Source: Sclerodactyla briareus (lineage: Eukaryota > Echinodermata > Holothuroidea > Dendrochirotida > Sclerodactylidae). Taken from it: a stretch of 64,000 nucleotides of DNA. Within the stretch, counting starts at the first letter, position 1, and each line of letters begins with the position of its first letter. Location of the stretch: assembly GCA_026419785.1 (NCBI GenBank), contig JAODTK010005570.1:62001-126000 (forward strand), written 5' to 3'. The position numbers and the translations under genes were made by a program. The notes beneath the pieces are model-generated. The model had not been told where the DNA came from. It saw only the letters and a list, made by a program, of their open reading frames with translations, and searched no databases. Below, one piece after another: positions 59,605 to 64,000 of this stretch.

Positions 59605-59708
59605 ATCGCCTCTATAACCAGCCTCACTCTCCCGCTTCTATCCTGACCTGCATCTTTGGAGGTTGTCCAACTTTAAGGTTGGTTTGTAGCTGTACAGATT
59701 TTATCTGA
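59605..59708 (+). CDS. Multi-pass membrane protein, probable last exon
   Basis: A very good acceptor (ctatgtctcttgtcttatccag) opens a frame in the phase left by exon d. It reads RLYNQPHSPASILTCIFGG then CPTL and stops at TGA 59706-59708. An internal donor-like AAG|GTTGGT at 59677 is an alternative exit. No AATAAA was found shortly downstream. A less attractive alternative last exon is 61515-61552. Confidence 0.4.
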
Positions 59709-60496
59709 TATATTGTGGTCATCAGTGTTTCTTTCCTAAATGTTCGGGCAGCGATCAAAACTGCCATTTTTCTGCAAATTTTCAAAATTTGAGTGAGTCA
59801 GTTATGGCCCAGGGCTATATTTTTTATTTAATTTTGAATGAACATCCTCTTTCTTAACCCTGCTCCTCAGGATGCCACTCTGCGTCCAAATTGAAAGCTC
59901 ACTGCGTCAAAACCGCGTCATAGAAAAGGACTTAGCGAAACCAACTGGTGGTCATCCTACCCTATGAACCTTTCTCAAGAATACTCATCAAGAAACTATC
60001 ATAATAACAGAGGGCCGATAAAATTCTCTATTCCTTGCTGCCGAGCAAAAGGAATCGTGCCAATCATGCATTGTGTGTATGTGAGTGTTGGTGTGGTGTG
60101 TGTGTCTGTGACACTTTTCTGGTAAACATGATAAGTGGAAGAGTCGAAGTCCGATTGATTTCGTAATGTGGTGGTAGATCACTCATGATGAGTAGATGAT
60201 CCTATTGTTTTGTGTGGCTGATTCATTAATATTCATGAGTGGGCGGTGGTTGGGGAAAAGAAAATGTCCGAAACTGTTATATTCTCCAACACGTACGTGC
60301 GATTTTACTCAAACTTGCTCAGTGTCATTGGCATGAGATCAGGTTATATGTAGGGTACAATTAATGGGCATCATAATAATATGGGGGCGGGGCTCAAATC
60401 GTAAGTTGTGTGTGGCTGTGTTACGCTTCCTTGTTGAACGATAAGTGAAAGTGAAAGACGCAAGGGGTCCGATGATTTCATACTTGGGTGGATCAC
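59709..60496. other. Intergenic region between convergent genes
   Basis: Contains a diverged direct duplication: GTGTGTGT-rich sequence, GATAAGTG, a GA-rich stretch, TCCGATGATTTC and GTGGATCAC at about 60070-60190 and again at 60400-60500 (offset about 310 bp). No further exon was found. Confidence 0.5.
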
Positions 60497-60658
60497 CCAT
60501 GGTCTGTAGAAAATCACGGTTTTGCATTAAAACGTGTCTGCTAATGTCAATGTCGAAGGTCAATTGGGAGCGCACATAGACTGGAATGCACAAGTAGTTG
60601 TACTCAGCAATAGAGATATAGTAACTTCCTTTGGGGGCCGGCATCTTCCGCAACTCTC
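60497..60658 (-). CDS. Exon of an unidentified minus-strand gene
   Basis: 162-nt exon between acceptor atatcttcttccag (AG at 60660-60659) and donor ATGG|GTGATC (GT at 60496-60495). The frame that fits the preceding exon reads ELRKMPAPKGSYYISIAEYN then YLCIPVYVRSQLTFDIDI and SRHVLMQNRDFLQTM. It has a balanced, globular-protein composition with no membrane segment. Phase is 1 on both sides. The frame stays open beyond the proposed donor to 60339, so the exon could be longer. No family recognised. Confidence 0.45.
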
Positions 60659-60790
60659 CTGGAAGAAGATATGAATCCTCTTCACCATTGACACTAATAA
60701 CATGAACATTAACACAAATGACAATCTCAATAGAATAAAGATCGTTGAATCTCCACTAGGTATGTGTGTGCACCAAATAGCAAGGATCAC

Positions 60791-60826
60791 CTTGACTTTG
60801 GCTCTTGTTGTTTCGTTCTGTTGTTC
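60791..60826 (-). CDS. Preceding 36-nt exon of the same gene
   Basis: Strong acceptor ccttttctttctcag (AG at 60828-60827) and donor GTCAAG|GTGATC enclose 36 nt that read TTERNNKSQSQ in phase 1, matching the next exon across a 132-bp intron. Small and hydrophilic. Supported by splice signals and phase only; earlier exons were not located. Confidence 0.4.
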
Positions 60827-60828
60827 CT

Positions 60829-61732
60829 GAGAAAGAAAAGGCACGGGTCAATAATGAAATCATACATCCTTCTACAGAAGAAAAGAAGAAAATATGAGAG
60901 GTAGAGATTGGGTTATGTGATTAGGGGAAAAGGGCAATAATCAGAGAAGTTTTCAACCATACTAACTGACTCCACGACACCCTCCACCCTACCAAAATCT
61001 TATAGCACAAGAGCAGATCTTATTGAAATGCACTGTAAAATAATTAACAAACTGAACCTGCAAACTTGGACAATACACACTAGTAACGCCCACCTCCACC
61101 TCATAGAGGGCTACAGAAACTAATCCCTACTTATATCCACGCGACACTTTTTTAAGTGTTCGGGGATATTTGGTTTTGGGTGTTTAGGGAGTGGTGTAGG
61201 TCCTTTGGTCTCTGCCATGCGAGTAAAAGAAATTTCGGAGTTAGCGCAATAACTCTTCAACGCTTTGCCAAATCGATCTGAAACTTTGTAAACATGTCCG
61301 TCCTGGCACATGTTTAGTTGGTTGGGTACCAGGGGGAATAGACCCAATAATGTGAAATTAATAGCAAATATGGACTGATCAGACAGATGGGAAATAGGAT
61401 AGATCTTGACAAGTCACAAGTGTCAATATAGATATGCAGCCTGCACCCAACTATCAAACAACATTGCAAGGATAACAAAGTTTTGCGTCTTGTTTTCTCT
61501 CTCTCTCTCTAAAGGCACCTGCTTTGCTGATGTTGTGCATTTCGGGTCATGAACCAAAGGACCATAACCTTGTTCTAGATACCAAGGGGAGAACAGGGGT
61601 GTGTTACGAGCCTGTCAACTGCTGCTCCTGCATCTGGCAAGTAAGACGATCCACTCGGTCATATCTGAACCTTGATCATTGATTTGGTTCACAGTAGGGT
61701 TCAGGGAAGCCAAGTGAGGCTATAAAGGAATC
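60829..61732. other. Anonymous sequence
   Basis: A minus frame at 61120-61347 (75 codons, with a Pro/Lys-rich end KGPTPLPKHPKPNIP) is fairly protein-like, but no splice or family support was found. A CT run at 61497-61510 precedes an AAAG acceptor-like site. Confidence 0.4.
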
Positions 61733-62310
61733 ATGGATGAGCAACCTGCGATAACTCACCTCACCTCGGCTAGTGACTCAGAGATTATGAGGCAGGGCTG
61801 TAACATTCCAACCTGCTCCCAGGACTGCCATTTTACGTCCCCATTAGGAAGGACGATCAGTGAACTCCAGGACCCGACCACTCCCTCAGAAACATGGGGA
61901 GCAGAGTCATTGTGACTGCTCACAGCGGACGACAAGGACGCTTATTGCAATAAGCCTGTAACAAGCCCAAGTAACCGCAAGAATCCTTTGCATCACAGTG
62001 GAAACCATGGAGTAGTGAAGACAAGACTCGCCAAGCGCATACAACTACAGCCACTGAGGGAAAACATCTAGAGACTGTTGGGATTCAACCTGGAATGTTT
62101 GCTTTGCAAAAGCATCAAGATGCCATCTGTCTCCGTAGCAAGCTACACTGCACCACACAGGCAACGTTGGGAGGACACGGCTATCAAAGCCATCAAGGAG
62201 GGTATTATGTCCACCGCACATCTCGAGAGACTGGAGAGAATCTCATGGTGTGTTATATGAATACCTATGAGTTGAGAATTTTGGAACAAATCCTATCGAA
62301 AGTCAAGTGA
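61733..62310 (+). other. Open frames of uncertain coding status
   Basis: A plus ORF starts at an ATG in good context (61733, MDEQPAITHLTSASDSEIM) and ends at 61915. After several stops, frames at 62078-62260 (WEDTAIKAIKEGIMSTAHLE) and 62095-62310 are open. The minus strand of 61750-61920 is also open up to a consensus donor CCGAG|GTGAGG. Composition is better than the surroundings (GC about half), so this may be an exon or an untranslated region of one of the neighbouring genes, but strand and product are unresolved. Confidence 0.25.
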
Positions 62311-63625
62311 AGAGATTACATTTTCAACAATTGAAATTGATGTTTAATGTTGCAGAAAATGGGAGAAACACCATTATATTTGTCAAAATAACACTCGTCT
62401 AACAATACAATCCGACAATTTTCTTGACAAAGTTCAATCTCAAGTTTGTGTCGCTGGACATGTGTCAAGAGTGCTAATATATTAGTAGTAGTCATATACG
62501 TCAGAGTAGTTATGTTGAAGTCAATTAGTTGGCAATAACACTAGCTGTTTAGTTTGTTTCTACAAATTTTGATACACAGTTCAGTGATAGCACAGAAAAA
62601 AAAAAAGTCCCAATTAGAATTGTCAGTTACCTTGTCATGGGATTATGTGATAGTAATAACACGAGTAGATATTATTGTAAAGCACGATAGGGGGTAATAC
62701 ATTGCGAACCTAGGAGTAGATTCCCACCTGAAAATGACAGCCTCCAAACCCATGGAAACGTGGTATTTACAATGCAGTGCCTGGTTAATGAGAGAATATA
62801 GTTGAGCTAGGTGATTGAGAGGGCATATCCAAAATGTTGACTGGCCTAATACAAGATCCAATCTGATTTTGTCTGTTGACATATCAATATATTGCTGTAT
62901 ATATACCCGTATATATTGAAGCACCTTGATTCTATTGTGTCTTTCATTGTTTATTTATTATGCCCATAGTGAGTACTGACTGGTTAATTTGGTGAAAGTT
63001 TGATATTCCGTCCGTTTTTGATTACTAAGTATTGATTAGCTTGTCTGTAATAAGGAATTTACGCATTGGTTTCGATACACTATGAACATACATGATTGAA
63101 AGAATAATTTATCTCAGTCTGATCCTTAGCTTGTGTGCTGCCCACATCGAGTACATCAGAGGTTGATATATGAAATTTTGATATTTTGTCGATTTGACTA
63201 CCAAGTCTTGGCATTGTCTGTAATACGAATTTACTTGTTGCAATACATACATTATGAAGAAATAATTTTCCCATTTTTATGTGGTCTATTCAATCTGTAA
63301 AGGACTCGTCTTGAATTGTTTCTGAATGATGTAATTATCATCAGACTCACTGTGATGAACTTGTTATGCTAGCCATACCGTTCGTTTTTATGGCTTGATT
63401 CGGAAGACACAGAACTTTTCCAGAACTCGCCCATGGCAGTACATTGAGCGATAGTAAATGATATTAGTGCTATGGTACCCACAGCACAATACACAGGCAT
63501 AATCATACATGCATGTACTCAATCAAGTTCCTTGCTTGCCTACGAACACACTGGAGAAGCACATGGCAACTGCTCTCCTAGTTTGTTCACTAGGCGACAT
63601 GAAGGCTAACAACTCTACTATTCTT
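62311..63625. other. Anonymous AT-rich sequence
   Basis: No gene seen. A weak direct duplication is visible: TTTGATATTCCGTCCGTTTTTGATTACTAAGTATTGATTAGCTTGTCTGTAAT (from 62999) and TTTTGATATTTTGTCGATTTG..CTACCAAGTCTTGGCATTGTCTGTAAT (from 63175). Confidence 0.45.
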
Positions 63626-64000
63626 GAAGGACAACTGGGCTTGACTACCCAACAGAGTTTATATAGTGGAGATGGAATTCTATCTATAGGTCCCACCCCC
63701 ATTCCAAACAAGATATCTTCTGTGGAGATATTGGCCTTCAAGGTTTGGTCCAGAGAAATTGGGGAGAATCCCACTTGTACATGTATTCGCCATGGGGCTA
63801 TCATATTGAAGGACAACTGCAGCTTGACTACAACAGAGGTTATATCGTGGAGATGGAAAACTGTAAAAAAAAAACATCTATAGGTCCAAACCCCATTTCA
63901 ACAAATGCTCCTATGTGGAGTTATTGCCTTTCAAGGTTTGGTCCAGAGAAATTGGGATAAGCCCACTTGTACATGTATTCGCCATGGGGCTATCATATTG
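63626..64000. repeat. 182-bp tandem repeat running off the window
   Basis: GAAGGACAACTGGGCTTGAC at 63626 recurs as GAAGGACAACTGCAGCTTGA at 63808. Each unit continues with CAACAGAG(G)TT(A)TAT..GTGGAGATGGA, TATAGGTCC, CTTTCAAGGTTTGGTCCAGAG, AATTGGG and CGCCATGGGGCTATCATATTG. The window ends exactly at the end of the second unit. A relative is inserted at 57208. The 124-codon plus frame is open through unit 1 and into unit 2, but a frame through a tandem repeat is weak evidence of coding. Confidence 0.85.

Noticed and set aside
61515-61552. Alternative last exon of the membrane-protein gene (CT-run acceptor, phase fits, short tail)
   Set aside because: Would require an intron spanning the opposite-strand exons at 60.5-60.8 kb; the candidate at 59605 has an equally good acceptor and is nearer.

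Overview
This window looks like nuclear DNA of a marine invertebrate animal. It is AT-rich with long intergenic spaces, short exons with GT..AG borders, an intronless tRNA gene with a pol III terminator, many tri- and tetranucleotide microsatellites, frequent 'taggcctac'-type words, and a dense load of LINE fragments and small inverted-repeat DNA transposons. An invertebrate deuterostome such as an echinoderm or hemichordate fits best, but this is inference; no mitochondrial, rRNA or well-known protein gene is present to fix the taxon. Nothing prokaryotic is seen: no operons and no convincing long ORF. Several landmarks carry one-base shifts (tRNA T-stem, exon runs, satellite copies, LINE frames), so part of the frame breakage may be sequencing or assembly indels and part real decay.

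Layout. 1-9 kb: mostly anonymous, with one 269-bp inverted-terminal element (1039-1307), a TATC microsatellite and, at 8.2-9.2 kb on the minus strand, two phase-compatible exons of an unidentified cysteine-containing, probably extracellular protein. 9-30 kb: repeats. A long LINE of the R2-like 'GSAHIIRKVLDLPESG' type lies between two AAT microsatellites (14.5-16.2 kb); a degenerate ~190-bp tandem array sits at 18.9-20.0 kb; a second LINE type with an ADD catalytic motif starts exactly at the end of a TATC/ATCC microsatellite (21.5-22.0 kb); a third LINE family ends at 24.9 kb; a TCTG microsatellite with ~150-bp repeats fills 27.5-28.9 kb. 30-47 kb: a near-perfect hairpin (30.6 kb), several MITE-like elements, an inverted pair of a minisatellite-plus-hairpin element (39.5 and 42.2-42.6 kb) framed by LINE 3' ends, a ~147-bp satellite (44.3-45.0 kb), and a 1.5-kb transposon with doubled terminal inverted repeats (45.6-47.1 kb).

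48-64 kb: a tRNA-Arg(TCT) gene (48.5 kb), three more inverted-repeat elements (49.9-52.4 kb), then the best protein gene, a multi-pass membrane protein on the plus strand with five exons from 53.9 to 59.7 kb whose intron phases are all compatible apart from one apparent missing base. Its third intron holds a duplicated copy of the intron end and exon-4 acceptor. A minus-strand gene fragment (60.5-60.8 kb) lies tail-to-tail with it. The window ends in a 182-bp tandem repeat that runs off the edge and has a relative inserted in the membrane-protein gene. No toxin, viral or host-defence system was recognised; the most unusual structures are the repeat architectures described under findings.
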